Both the position numbers and the translations under genes were made by a program. The notes beneath the pieces are model-generated. The model saw nothing but the letters and a program-made list of their open reading frames with translations. It was not told where the DNA came from and did not search any database. Of a stretch of 64,000 nucleotides of DNA, positions 46,833-57,424 are shown piece by piece (position 1 is the first letter of the stretch; each line of letters opens with the position of its first letter). The stretch comes from Agriotes lineatus (Eukaryota > Arthropoda > Insecta > Coleoptera > Elateridae): assembly GCA_940337035.1 (NCBI GenBank), contig OW679195.1:176300015-176364014 (forward strand), read 5' to 3'.

Positions 46833-47946
46833 CTCTAACCTTTCCAGGCTTCGACAATTTCTTTCCATTCCCGATTTCCAATATGGCTTTCGCCCTCAAC
46901 GTTTCCGCCCAACCCAAGAGTCCAAATTTTGCAGTACGCAGATGACACCGCCATCTGGGTCAAAGCTATCAGCAGAGCCCGCCCCTCCAACCTTCTGTCC
47001 CCGTCACTTCTGAGCCTCGAACGCTGGTTTCAGAGCTGGAGAATCAAACCCAACTCGAACAAAACCCAGACCATCTTGTTCAAAAACTCACATCACCACA
47101 GCAGACCTTTACTGGACCCAAAAAACGTTGTCTTGACGTTATGGAACTCTAGGCTAGAGCTCTCCACTTCAGTCACCTATTTGTGGGTCCATTTTACTTC
47201 CACCCTGAGCTGGCTCCCCGAGCTTCAATGATGCCTCGATTCTATTCAGAGAAGGAGTGCCATCCTCTCCTTGCTCCGAGGCAGCTTTGGAGGTTGCCAT
47301 CCTCGCACCCTCATCCATATCTACAAGGCATTTATTGGGCCTATCATTGATTACCGTTTTATCTGTTTCAGCGCTTTACCTCGCTCCAACATGAAGAGGC
47401 TAAGGGCAAAGGAGAGGGCCTCCGCCAGGAAGATGCTGCACTTGAACTGATTTCATCCCTCTCCCACTCTCCGATCGCAGCGGCCGATTTGTGCAACGAG
47501 CGATAGAGCAGGACCACCATCACACCGTCTCCACCCTGACTCCAGCTTTCCAAACCAGGAACCCAGGACGAAAAAGAGGTTTCAACCCCCCCCCCCCCCC
47601 ATCCTTCTAGGCGACGCGGAAGATCTTCCCGAGGAGTTCCAGGACATCTTAGAAAACGTTTCCTTCAACCTCCGATGATCCCCACTTCACTGTAACTTTT
47701 CTTGTAAATTTGTAAAAATACAATATCTTAAGACCAAATTCTGTAAAATGCAATATATCAAGTAATTTATTTTTTGTAAACATGCAATATCATAAGTTTA
47801 AACTAAAATGAAATGTTAATTTTTTTCCAAAAGTTTTCATGTTCAAAGCCGAAGAGGGGTAGTCCCCTAAACGGTAGTAGGTTAGGTTTATTATAATTAG
47901 CTATTGTATAGACCTGGCTGAATAAACTTTGAAAATTCAAATTCAA
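46833..47946 (+). mobile_element. Jockey-like LINE fragment inserted in the Penelope element
   Basis: Its boundaries are defined by loss of homology between the two inverted Penelope arms. Plus-strand translation contains IPDFQYGFRP. After an internal deletion come QYADDTAIWV, RWFQSWRIKPNSNKT and GCHPRTLIHIYKAFIGPIID. The 3' end is AATAAACTTTGAAAATTC, a typical Jockey-type tail. The insert is 5'-truncated, internally deleted and contains a C14 run near 47587. Confidence 0.75.
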
Positions 47947-48105
47947 TTCGGGAGTACTGACTTTCACTAGTGATTTGGTGAAAAGCATATCTTTGGCTAA
48001 CTTTGTCTTGTTAATTTCTTTCTACCGACGATGGTACCTTAGCTGTCGAAATACGTATTTAGCGGTTGTTACATATTTGTGTGGTTAGGGGTTTTAACGA
48101 ATTTT
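47947..48105 (+). repeat. Resumed 3' end of the inverted Penelope copy
   Basis: CACTAGTGATTTGGTGAAAAG matches, in reverse complement, about 44863-44883. ATACGTATTTAGCGGTTGTT and GTGTGGTTAGGGGTTTTAAC match the reverse complement of 44730-44790. The homology ends at about 48105, before GTCTATAC. Confidence 0.75.
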
Positions 48106-48154
48106 GTCTATACGGAATGTTTCAAAATTGTACAGACCAAATATAAGGGCGTTA

Positions 48155-48648
48155 TTCTGCAGCAAATAATAAGAAAATAACACTAATGAACATATTTCCT
48201 AAAATACTTAATTTCGAGATACCCTTGATCAAAAAACCCAAAGATAATAATTCGTATTTAAAACGTTTATGATTTAGTATGCTGATGGTTTGTTTCAACA
48301 CATGATTTTTTGTTTGCATACAATATGCCGGCGGTGTTCTATAGTAAACAGATAAAAAAATAATAAGCAAATTTCCCAAAATAGTTTATCTCAGGTTTAT
48401 CTTCGGTTAATTTACAAAAAAATAGTAATATTTATAGTATTCGAAGTGCCGTCTATTTTCTGTGTCAGCCATAATAATTCTGAGAGTTGTAGGTAAAACA
48501 AGCAGATCATGAAAACAAACCACCAGTATACTAAATCTAAACTTTGAAAACGAATTGCTATCTTTAATTTTTTGATCAAGGATATCTTTGATATGAATGA
48601 ATTTAGGACATATGTTTATTAGATCTTTTTCTTATTTTTAAGCTGCAG
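48155..48648. mobile_element. Foldback element, ~490 bp
   Basis: Left arm 48155-48325 and right arm about 48497-48648 are inverted and imperfect. The outer edge has CTGCAGCAAATAATAAGAAA on the left and CTTATTTTTAAGCTGCAG on the right. TTTTTTGATCAAGG and AAACAAACCA.CAGTATACTAAAT blocks match further in. No target duplication is clear. It could also be an inverted duplication made during LINE insertion. Confidence 0.5.
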
Positions 48649-48649
48649 G

Positions 48650-49080
48650 ATATCGTCCTTATATTTGTTCTGTGCAATTTTGAAACACTCTTGCATGTGC
48701 TACGGTTTTGGTGAACTTGTTATATACGGTTCTCTATTCTCTCTTAATTGTTTCACGTAGTGTTGTTTCCATTTATCTAACTGAATTGGATGTCTATTGG
48801 GTTTTCTTACGGTTTCTGTTCTCAACGATTTGATTAACTTCAAAACCTCTGATGATTTAATTCCGCCTGTATGAGTCTACTTCTCTACATTTTCTTTCTC
48901 AATTATCATTCTCATTTTCGTTTACCATCTTTTGAAATTTTGGTTGTTCTCGATCGTATATTATCTTGTTATCAGGGTATTTCGTATTTAACAATTTTTT
49001 ACATGCAGCTTGTTTTTTACTCCTTTGGTCTTCTAATTTCGTACTTTAAAATAGTCATAGTTTAATTTCCGATCTAATCT
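48650..49080 (-). pseudogene. LINE linker region upstream of RT
   Basis: Minus-strand translation is rich in Lys, Glu and Asn and includes KSLRTETVRKPNRHPIQLDK, WKQHYVKQLRENREPYI and HMQECFKIAQNKYKDDI. This composition matches the endonuclease-RT linker of APE-type LINEs. With 44310-44671 it would be one copy split by the Penelope-like insertion. Confidence 0.45.
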
Positions 49081-49309
49081 CTTTTGGAAGAATATTTTTA
49101 TATTGCGATCATATGGATTTTATTGTTTGTTTTTTCCATATTATTATAATAGTCTGAGCCGTACTCTATTCATCTATACTTGGTGTATCTAATCGGTCGT
49201 ACAAATAGTGCACTACGCCTAAAAATGAAAAAAAACCTAAGAAGAACCATTTTGCATTTAAAGACAATTTTTCAAAATACGATGGGGCCACAATTATACG
49301 TATATAAAC

Positions 49310-50224
49310 GGAGCTGCGCGCGCTATTGCGCGGTTTATCATATTCAATTTACCACCATTTTTAAGCCTATTACGTAAGGCAATTCCGTTCTGTTACACAC
49401 TTGTTACACAATCTCAGAAAACACAACATTTCGCATGACAGGAAGCAGAGGGTTCTTTTGTGGAGGAAGAAATAGGGAAATACCCGTCCTCTAAACCAAG
49501 AGGAACGTTTACGTGGTGAGGTAGAAGCTCACTGCTTTCACCTAACCGGTGAAAGGCTCCAAGAAGAGCCATCGCACTACTAATTGTCGACATGATCTAA
49601 AAAATACACGTCAAAAAAGTCCCATACGATCAGCACGTCATCGTATGTGCCTCGAGATACCAAATTTGAAAAACCTCGCCAATTTTCTAGATCAGTTCGA
49701 TTCTCGATCTTACATCGATTTTTCGATTCTTAATCTCATGGCTTCTGCCAAGTTATTGGTGTCACCGGTTTCATGCCAACAGAAGGCGAAAAAAGAACAA
49801 TGGTTACCATCTCGAGACAACATGGATGACAGCAGATCACACGAAATACACCACACAAATATCACAAAAATACACACCACGAACTAACGTGTTGACAGGT
49901 ACACAGTACAGTGTCTATATTAATGACAGTGTGGTCAGCTTTGGTCCTGTTTCTGATTGGTTGTTTTAAAATCCGCCATTAAGAGTCGTTTCAATGTCGT
50001 ATTGAATATTTTTAGCAGTGTACGCATATTTAGTTACAAAAAGTTACTAATGTCAAAATAAGACATTGACATTTTATAAATTATCTACAGTAGCTCAGTT
50101 ACTGAACAAGGCCTAAGCATCAAAATAAATATTGTGTCATCATTGATGTACACTTGTGTTATTTTATACACAAAAATTAAGTAAGTACGAATGCAAAATA
50201 AATTTTAACCAAGCAATAATGTAA
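49310..50224. other. Interior of outer element; no gene recognised
   Basis: A 112-codon plus-strand frame (49549-49887) encodes a basic peptide without a domain. Nothing else is recognisable. Confidence 0.4.
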
Positions 50225-50495
50225 GGGGCCCTCGGCGATCCGCCTCTCGGGCTCCCGGGGTTCCGTACCTCTTTAAGGGGGCCCTCGGGAATCCCCCCCC
50301 TTTCCAAGGGGGCTCACGGGGCTCCGCCCTCTCCAAGGGGTCTTCTCCAAAAGGCCCTCGGGGCTCCGCCTCTCTCCAAGAGGCCCACGGGGCTCTGCCC
50401 CTCTCCAAGAGGGCTATCGGGGCTCTGTCCCTCTTCAAGGGAGCCCTCGGGGCTCTGTCCCTCTCCAAGGGGCGCTCGGGGCTCCGCCCCGGTCA
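50225..50495. repeat. GC-rich minisatellite
   Basis: About nine degenerate copies of a ~28-base unit of the form CGGGGCTC.GCCCCTCTCCAAG. GC content is far above the surroundings. Open frames on the minus strand that read as Gly/Ala/Pro/Glu/Arg repeats are by-products of the repeat. Confidence 0.8.
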
Positions 50496-50603
50496 CGAAA
50501 TCGAGGCGACGGCGAATTGAATGCAAATGCAAATGGGGGACATCGCGTCTGCAATTGTCGTGACGGACACACACGTTTGGATCGTTCTCCTTTATTTATA
50601 TGA

Positions 50604-51565
50604 TATAACAGTAATGAGATAACATAAATAACAAAATAGAATGCTTGAGTAAGAAAGAGATGGCCATACGAAAAAAATATTTTAGTAAGCATGTTTAGTT
50701 GACAAATGTCATAATTAAATTAAGTGTCAAGCCTTCTCGAATATTTGCTACTATGTTTATCTCTTTCTTACTCAAGCAATACGTGTTATTTTCTTTGAAA
50801 TAATAAATGACATTTATAATTTTGAATATTAATTTGGAGATGAGTAATGTCAAAAAGAATTCTTAAAAATCCTGTGTGTTACTTCATTGCGTGATTTAAT
50901 TATTTTTTTAATAAAAAATAAAAAATCATTTGTCAAAAAACATGTATATTATCGAAAGTTAACATTTTAAATTACAAATCAATACGTTTCGCAATTTTTG
51001 ATTGCATCTTCAGTTGTTGAAATTAGTTGACGGTATTTATTACAATTATAATAGTTTTAATTGTAGAGTCATTTATTGCAAGTTGTTGATGATTTTGTGT
51101 TTAAATTTGAATTTAAAAGGAAACACATTAAAACTTAGTTAAAATTTTTAGCGACTAAGACATTTACATTTCTAATTAAAATTTTAAATGTAAATGTCTT
51201 AGTCGCGAAAAATTTTAACTAAGTTTTAAAGTGTTTCCTTTTAAATTCAAATTTAAACACAAAATCATCAACAACTTGCAATAAATGACTCTACAATTAA
51301 AACTATTATAATTGTAATAAATACCGTCAACTAATTTTAACAACTGAAGATGCAATCAAAAATTGCGAAACGTATTGATTTGTAATTTAAAATGTTAACT
51401 TTCGATAATATACATGTTTTTTGACAAATGATTTTTTATTTTTTATTAAAAAAATAATTAAATCACGCAATGAAGTAACACACAGGATTTTTAAGAATTC
51501 TTTTTGACATTACTCATCTCCAAATTAATGTTATTTTCTTGTTCATGTTATCTTATTGCTGTTAT
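50604..51565. mobile_element. MITE-A copy 1, interrupted by a palindrome
   Basis: The ends are TATAACAGTAATGAGATAAC on the left and TATAACAGCAATAAGATAAC read inward on the right. CTTGAGTAAGAAAGAGAT and ATCTCTTTCTTACTCAAG lie inside. It is a second copy of the 52472-52689 element, in the opposite orientation for its inner part. The palindromic element sits within its right arm, flanked by TGTTATTTTCTT. Confidence 0.75.
50796..51528. repeat. Near-perfect palindrome of ~700 bp, with target duplication
   Basis: The arms (about 50829-51170 and 51187-51528) are inverted copies with very few differences and only ~16 bases between them. The direct repeat TGTTATTTTCTT occurs at 50784-50795 and 51529-51540. 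The other copy of the host MITE (52472-52689) has no such insert, so the palindrome is an insertion with a 12-bp target duplication. Each arm contains CTGAAGATGCAAT .. ATTGCGAAACG, which can fold as a hairpin. No coding capacity. Confidence 0.85.
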
Positions 51566-52451
51566 ATACCGGGTGCTGACTTGCGCGACGCACCATAGGA
51601 ATTTGCATAGTAAATTCTTTATGTTCAATTATTTGCTCCCCTAATTATTTTAGAGCTAAAGTGTAAATACATTTTTTGTAGAGAAAAAAATACTGCATCC
51701 ATTCATACTGTTGCTAACAATTTTTCATTTTCCAGAACCAAAGGAATGCAAAAAACAACCTAGCATTTTTACAAAAATCAGTGATGCCATGGAATTATTA
51801 AAACAAGCCAATGCCAACGCAAGTGCGTGCGGGGCGATCATCCAGTCACTGCCGTCAAAAGATTGAACGTATTGTCGTTTTTCTCGTTTTGGTGTAAGTT
51901 CTGAACCTCATTAATGCACCTACAATTATTTAATAACGTGCCTGTAGTCTTAAACTTAGAATGAATCAGTCTATTAATGGTTGTACTGTTTGGAATTTGT
52001 CGATGCGAATGTTTTATAATAAACAAGGAGCTTACTTATCGAACCTCCACCATACTCGTAAAACCATTTTTGTTATGGACAAGGTCCTAGGTACCTTAGA
52101 GTCATTGAGTAGAACATAATTAATAATGAATTATTATAAACGTCAAACATCAATGACAAACAAACAAACAGCACATATTGTCGTGCCGCACGCATTTGCG
52201 TTGGCATTGGCTTGTTTCAATAATTCCATGGCATCACTGATTTTTGTGAAAATGCTAGGTTGTTTTTTGCATTCCTTCGGTTCCGAGAAATGAAAAATTG
52301 TTAGCAACAGTATGAATAGATGCAGTATTTTTTTCTCTACAAAAAATGTATTTACACTTTAACTCTAAAATAATTAGGAGAGCAAATAATTAAACATAAA
52401 GAATTTACTATGCAAATTCCTATGGTGCGTCGCGCAAGTCAGCACCCGGTA
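51566..52451. mobile_element. MITE-B, ~886 bp, with 270-bp inverted arms
   Basis: The left arm starts TACCGGGTGCTGACTTGCGC and the right arm ends with its reverse complement. The homology continues about 270 bases, to GCATTGGCTTG / CAAGCCAATGC. The ~350-base centre is not repeated and has no clear gene. Termini abut TA. Confidence 0.8.
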
Positions 52452-52471
52452 TAATTGTGGCCCCATCGGTA

Positions 52472-52689
52472 TATAACAGCAATGAGATAACTTGAACAAG
52501 AAAATAATTCGTATTGCTTGAGTAAGAAAGAGATAAACATAGTAGCAAATATTCGAGAAGGCTTGACGCTTAATTTAAATATGACATTTGTCAACGAAAC
52601 ATGCCTACTAAAATAATTTTTTCGTATAGCTACCTCTTTCTTGCTCAAGCATTCTATTTTGTTATTCATGTTATCTCATTGATGTTATA
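52472..52689. mobile_element. MITE-A copy 2, complete, ~218 bp
   Basis: The ends TATAACAGCAATGAGATAAC and (inward from the right) TATAACATCAATGAGATAAC enclose an imperfect hairpin with ATTGCTTGAGTAAGAAAGAG and CTCTTTCTTGCTCAAGCATT. This uninterrupted copy defines what was split in copy 1. Confidence 0.8.
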
Positions 52690-53236
52690 TACAGGGTGTA
52701 GAAATGCTTTACTCACCATAGGGTTTTCAATGGTAATTTTTTCATATGCAAATATTTGCGTCCCTAATAATTTTAGAGCAAACTTGAATGAAAGATTTTT
52801 GTAGATAAAAAAATTCTCTATCCATTTATGCCAGCATTTGTTGTTTTACATTTCGGAAAACCGAAAATTTAAAGAAATAAAATTACCATTTTTAGACTAA
52901 TCAGTGGTGCCTTGGAATTATTGAAGCATCTCAAAGCATCAACAAATTAGTTTGCTGTTTATTTGTTTGCATCTGTCACATGTAGCGGCAACCATGGCAC
53001 TTATTGTACCTAATCTGCTTCCAGCATACCACCACTTCAAAATTTGCACTGATTTTTGAAAAAATTATAATTCTAGTTTCTTTCATTATTAGGTTTACTA
53101 ACATAACATGACAAAAACGATGGCATAAGTGGATGCAGAATTGTTTGCTCTAAAATAATTAGGGAAGCAAATATTTTCATATGAAGAAATTACCATTGAA
53201 ATCCCTATGGTGCGTAAATCATTTCTACACCCTGTA
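52690..53236. mobile_element. MITE-C, ~547 bp, relative of MITE-B
   Basis: The termini are TACAGGGTGTAGAAATG and its inverted match (CATTTCTACACCCTGTA on the plus strand). The CACCATAGGG.TTTCAATGGTAA and TAATTTTAGAGCAAA blocks are mirrored in both arms and resemble MITE-B blocks (CACCATAGGAATTTGCAT). Each of MITE-B and MITE-C is followed by TAATTRTGGCCCCATC. Confidence 0.75.
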
Positions 53237-53677
53237 TAATTATGGCCCCATCCGTATAAGCAATTTAAGATTCTTAAAATTGGTAACGTTACATATAGTA
53301 GGTAGGTATAAGGTTGGTACGCACTGGAATGCTACCTAAAATAATATTGGCTTTTAGAGTATGCAGTGTTGTTGCCACATATTTTTCTATGCTAAATCGA
53401 AAAACGAAATATAGCAAAAAGAACCAATTGGTTAAACTACATAAAACAATCTGAACTTTAATTTGATTAACACGGCTGAGACAAGTACTTTGTAAATTTT
53501 TGTCATGCTGTTGTTAAGGATGTAATTAAGTAATACAAGTGTTGATTCTCAGGTTTGAATGGATTTTATCAGAAAAATACAACAGGTGGAAAAAAATTGT
53601 TCTTAGGTTTTCATATTAGTTTTAGGCGTAGAATATCGTAGTACACTTTTTGTACGACCGATTAGATATATCCTGTA

Positions 53678-54044
53678 TACTCTGGTATACATTTTGTATT
53701 TTGTTTTATGATTATATAATCGGTAATTATGTTCAATCTCCTTGTATCCTTATGCCAGGTATATTATGGGAATTTTATGTTGGTAGAACCCGCTTAATAT
53801 ATTCGGTTTATGTTATTTGCATAATGTTACTAATCTCTGGCCATTATTACTTAAAAAAACTTGTTCCCCGAGTGTATGATTTAGTTGATCATAGAACTCG
53901 TCCTTTTACACTTGTGGGGCAACTTCATTTAGAGCATAAACCGCAATGCTAGATACACTTTGTATTTGGATATTCAGGTTAGCCGTTGTTATTCTTTCGT
54001 TTACTGTATCTCAATTAGTAAGGTTTGTTTAGTATTTATTTTTA
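53678..54044. other. No feature recognised
   Basis: AT-rich. A 100-codon plus-strand frame (53650-53952) is aromatic-rich but overlaps a foldback terminus and shows no domain. Confidence 0.4.
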
Positions 54045-54720
54045 CTTCCTTTTACTACTATAAAGGAAGTATTGGATTCACCCCAAAAATTCGAAATTGA
54101 GTTTTCAACAGATCTTCACGTTTTCGAGTCCCCTGATCCCAAAAAACATATTTTTTTTCATTGGTCTGTCTGTCTGTCTGTCTGTCTGTGTGTCTGTCTG
54201 TGTGTCTGTGTGTCTGTGAACAGAATATCTCAAAAACGAAAAGAGGTATGGCATTGAAACTTCATATATAAGTTTTGTGTACTATGTAGATGAGACAGCA
54301 AGCTTTTGAAGAAAATCGCATAACCGGAAGTAGGTGTTTACTCTTGTGATTTTTCAGTTTTTTTCGATTTTTTCAAAAACGGCTCTAACGATTTTTTTTA
54401 AACTTCACATTTTTCTTACATTTTTAATGTGTATTGATGTGAGATAGGTGATTTTCCAGTTGAATACTTCTAAAGTGGGTTTCTTTTGTTTTTTTTTCTA
54501 TTTTTTTTATTAACTCCTATTTTAAATAAAACACCCGGTATATTATTACATTTTTGAATTCACCTTAAAATTCTAGAGAAAATTTGTCTCTTCAACTAAC
54601 ACTCGATTTTGTACCGTTTTTGTAGAATTTGTAATTTTTTAAAATTTTTAACAAATGGTTAAAAATTAAAAATGAAATTTTTGACTAATTATAAGATCAC
54701 TGTAAAAGGAAGTTGTGTGA
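54045..54720 (+). repeat. Dispersed repeat with CTGT tract (copy 2)
   Basis: It begins TTTACTTCCTTTTAC and ends near GTAAAAGGAAGT, an inverted match. It contains AGATCTTCACGTTTTCGAG, a CTGT/GTGT microsatellite (about 54163-54220) and ATATCTCAAAAACG, in the same order as the copy near 25300-25690. Non-coding. Confidence 0.65.
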
Positions 54721-54789
54721 GTGTATCACACCAGATTTTTTATTATTATTGACACTTCTTTAGTTGCTCAATTACTTTTATGTAAAGCC

Positions 54790-57420
54790 CTGTATATGTG
54801 AATGTGAATTATAAACCTCCTGCACAACCCTGGACATCCACATTCCTCCACAACTTATACCACACCCGTCGATTATTCTCGGTGACTTGAATAGCCACAA
54901 TACTAAATGGGTCTATAAAAGCAGTAACGAAGACAGCGAGAAAGTCTCAGAATAGACCGACCTCGAAAACCTCTTTTTAATATACGACGCTAAAGACAGG
55001 GGAACCTTCCCCTCAGCCAGATGGAGGCACGATTATAACCCCGATCTATGCTTCGTCTCAAGGGACCCATAAGGAAAGCTATTACACTGTACCAGGAAAG
55101 TTCTATCTGATTTTTTCCAAATTAAGCACAGGCCGGTACTTGTAACTCTAGGCCTACATATGCCAATAATAAGATTAGTACCAAAACCCAGATGGAACTT
55201 CAATAAAGCTGACTGGTGCACGTTTACTAAAGAATTGGAACAGAACATCCAATGGATATCACCCCGACCTGATAAGTACTTGCTCTTTGTTGGCCTAATA
55301 CACGTCATAGTAAAGAAACACATCCAGAGGGGATACAAGAACGATTATATCACCGGATGGAACCCAAGGTACAATGGGCTCTATGAATCTTACAAGTCCA
55401 GTCTGCGATCTCTGGCAGATGAACTCTTACAGACCCTAGACACAAGCAGGAAAGAGAAATAGACCAACCTCATAGAGAGCTTGGACTTCAAAAAATTAAG
55501 CAGAAAAGTATGGTCCATTCTACACAAATTGGACACTATACAGCCACACGCCCTAAGGAAGGCGATGTGAAACCTCACCAAATAGCAGCTAGAATTGTGG
55601 ATCTGGTGAGGAACCCTGTTGAAGAAGATAAATCAGAAACCAGACAGATAAAAATTGAATTGGAACACAGACTTGCTCTTGCAACACCAGACCATAAAAT
55701 TTCAAAGAAATTCACATAACACGATGTAACAGCAGCAAGTGGAGAAATTAAATCTAGAAAAGCTGCTGGCATAGATGGAATATACCAGAAATTCTTAAAC
55801 GTGCGGGCCCCAATACCACGGTTAACAAAATTCTATTTCAACATTGTGAAAACTGGAAAACTTCCCCAGATGTTTAAGAAAAATAAAACAGTGGCAATCC
55901 GCAAACCCGGAAAAGATAGCAGCCACCCAGAAGACTGCCGGCCAATTGCACTTCTGAGCATTTGCTATAAACTACTTGAGCGACTTGTGTATAACACAAC
56001 TTTGGCAAGAGCTCTACAAAATGTACCCGTCGAACAGGCTTGCTTCCAGCCCAATTGTAGCTGCTGCGATCAGGTGGTAGCGCTGACGACGCATATAAAA
56101 AAAGGTTTCCAAGACCGCAATAAAATAATAACAGTACTTGTGGATTTAACTTCTGTATACGATACAGTATGGCGCCAAGGCATGCTTCTTAAATTTATCA
56201 AACCCATTCCATGTAAAACACTGGCTACTTTACTTAACAACATGCTTAGTAATAGACTCTTCGAGGTGTACTTAAACGGGCATGTAAGTAAGTGTTTGAG
56301 ACTAAATGATGGACTGCCACAAGGCTCTGTCCTCGTACTTCTCATCGTCAACATTTACACAGTAGGTCTACCAAACACCAAGAAGAAATTTTATATACGC
56401 TGACCATATAGCTCTGGTTTCTCAATCCAAAGTCTTTGAATCATCAGAGACCATCTTAACAGAAGATCTGATAAAACTGGACAAATACTTCAATACATGG
56501 CACCTCAGACCAAATATTCAAAAAATAGAAATATGCTGTTTTGATTTAAATAACATACAGACAAAGCCCTAGAGTGGAGTTTAGAGGAGAGGACCTAAAT
56601 CGTAATGCCCACCCGAACTATTTGGGTATAACATTGGACCTTTCCCGGACGTAAAAAGGGCATCTTACCAGAACAGCAGTAGAAATGCAAACGGCAATAA
56701 CATCTTACATAAACTAACAGGAACAAGCTGGGGAGCTATCGCAGAGGTTCTCAGAACATCTACCGTAGCACTAGTATGCGGAACACTGCAGCCTGGTTTG
56801 GATTAATTGCGCACATACAGGCAAGGATGACGTCTTTCTCAACAATACTGTGAGAACAGTTTCCGGCACAATCAAATCCACATCTCTTCAGTGGTTACCA
56901 GTACTGTCCAATATATCTCCCCCTCATTTGCAAAGGTAAGCTACCCTAAAAAATGAATGGCTTAAATGCTGCAACAACCCAGAGCTACCCATTCATTAAG
57001 GTTGTACGAGACAGCACACACAAAGACTAAGATTGAGAAAGCCCGCGTGGACATTGGTAGAGACACTCGTCCAAGAAAACTGCCAGCTGAAGACATCCTG
57101 GGTGAACGACTGGACTGCTTCCAACCCTGACACCTCGAACCTAATAACAGATCCCACAATTCAACCATCCGGATTCAATCTGCCAAGGAAGACATGGTCG
57201 GCGCTAAATGGTGCAACCGTGTGTATACTGGCCGCGGCAGATGCGAGTATCTAAAATACAAATGGGGCATCGCCGAAAATCCTGACTGCGACTGAGTCCA
57301 CCCGACAAAGACGATCGGACATATTGTGTCGGAGTAGATAACACAAAGGGCCCAATAAACAACATCCATGAAGCCGGTGAGGATGCAGTGGCGTGGCTGA
57401 CAACTGTAGATGTTCAATTA
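54790..57420 (+). pseudogene. Jockey/CR1-like LINE, endonuclease to C-terminus, decayed
   Basis: Plus-strand translation gives the endonuclease end (PPAQPW, IILGDLNSHNTKWVY, LFLIYDAKDRGTF, HDYNPDLCFVS; 54820-55060). RT blocks follow: NKTVAIRKPGKDSSHPEDCR, PIALLSICYKLLERL, VLVDLTSVYDTVW and LNDGLPQGSVL (55880-56340). A damaged catalytic motif YADHIALVS (about 56395) is followed by a C-terminal domain with WLPVLSNI and SALNG. Lesions include a stop at 54954, frame changes near 55065, 55462, 55720 and 56395, and more downstream. The catalytic YADD is changed to YADH. It is 5'-truncated. Confidence 0.8.
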
Positions 57421-57424
57421 TGAC

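Larger units (their letters stand above)
44680..48105 (-). mobile_element. Penelope-like element with head-to-head partial copy
   Basis: The left part (44680-46430) is a minus-strand copy with RT and GIY-YIG endonuclease. The right part (about 46436-48105) is a 5'-truncated copy in the opposite orientation, beginning within the endonuclease. Their 3' regions form inverted repeats (for example GAACAAAGATGGAGGATC at 46713, with its reverse complement at about 44998). The direct repeat GTCTATAC (44672-44679 and 48106-48113) is a candidate target duplication. A Jockey-like LINE lies inside the right part. Penelope-like elements are known for such inverted partial copies. Confidence 0.75.
49179..53677. 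mobile_element. Outer foldback element enclosing nested MITEs
   Basis: The left terminus (49179-49260) and the right terminus (about 53580-53677) are inverted copies. They share ATCTAATCGGTCGTACAAA, then ACGCCTAAAA and AAAACCTAAGAA blocks, and both are next to TA. The interior contains several other foldback elements, a minisatellite and unassigned sequence. The reading as one outer element rests on the matching termini. Two independent solo ends are possible but less likely. Confidence 0.55.

Noticed and set aside
49549..49887. 112-codon plus-strand frame
   Set aside because: Basic, low-complexity peptide without a recognisable domain, inside a mobile-element composite.
50205..50692. Three minus-strand frames encoding Gly/Ala/Pro/Glu/Arg repeats
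   Set aside because: All three frames are open because the GC-rich minisatellite lacks stops. Not evidence of a protein.
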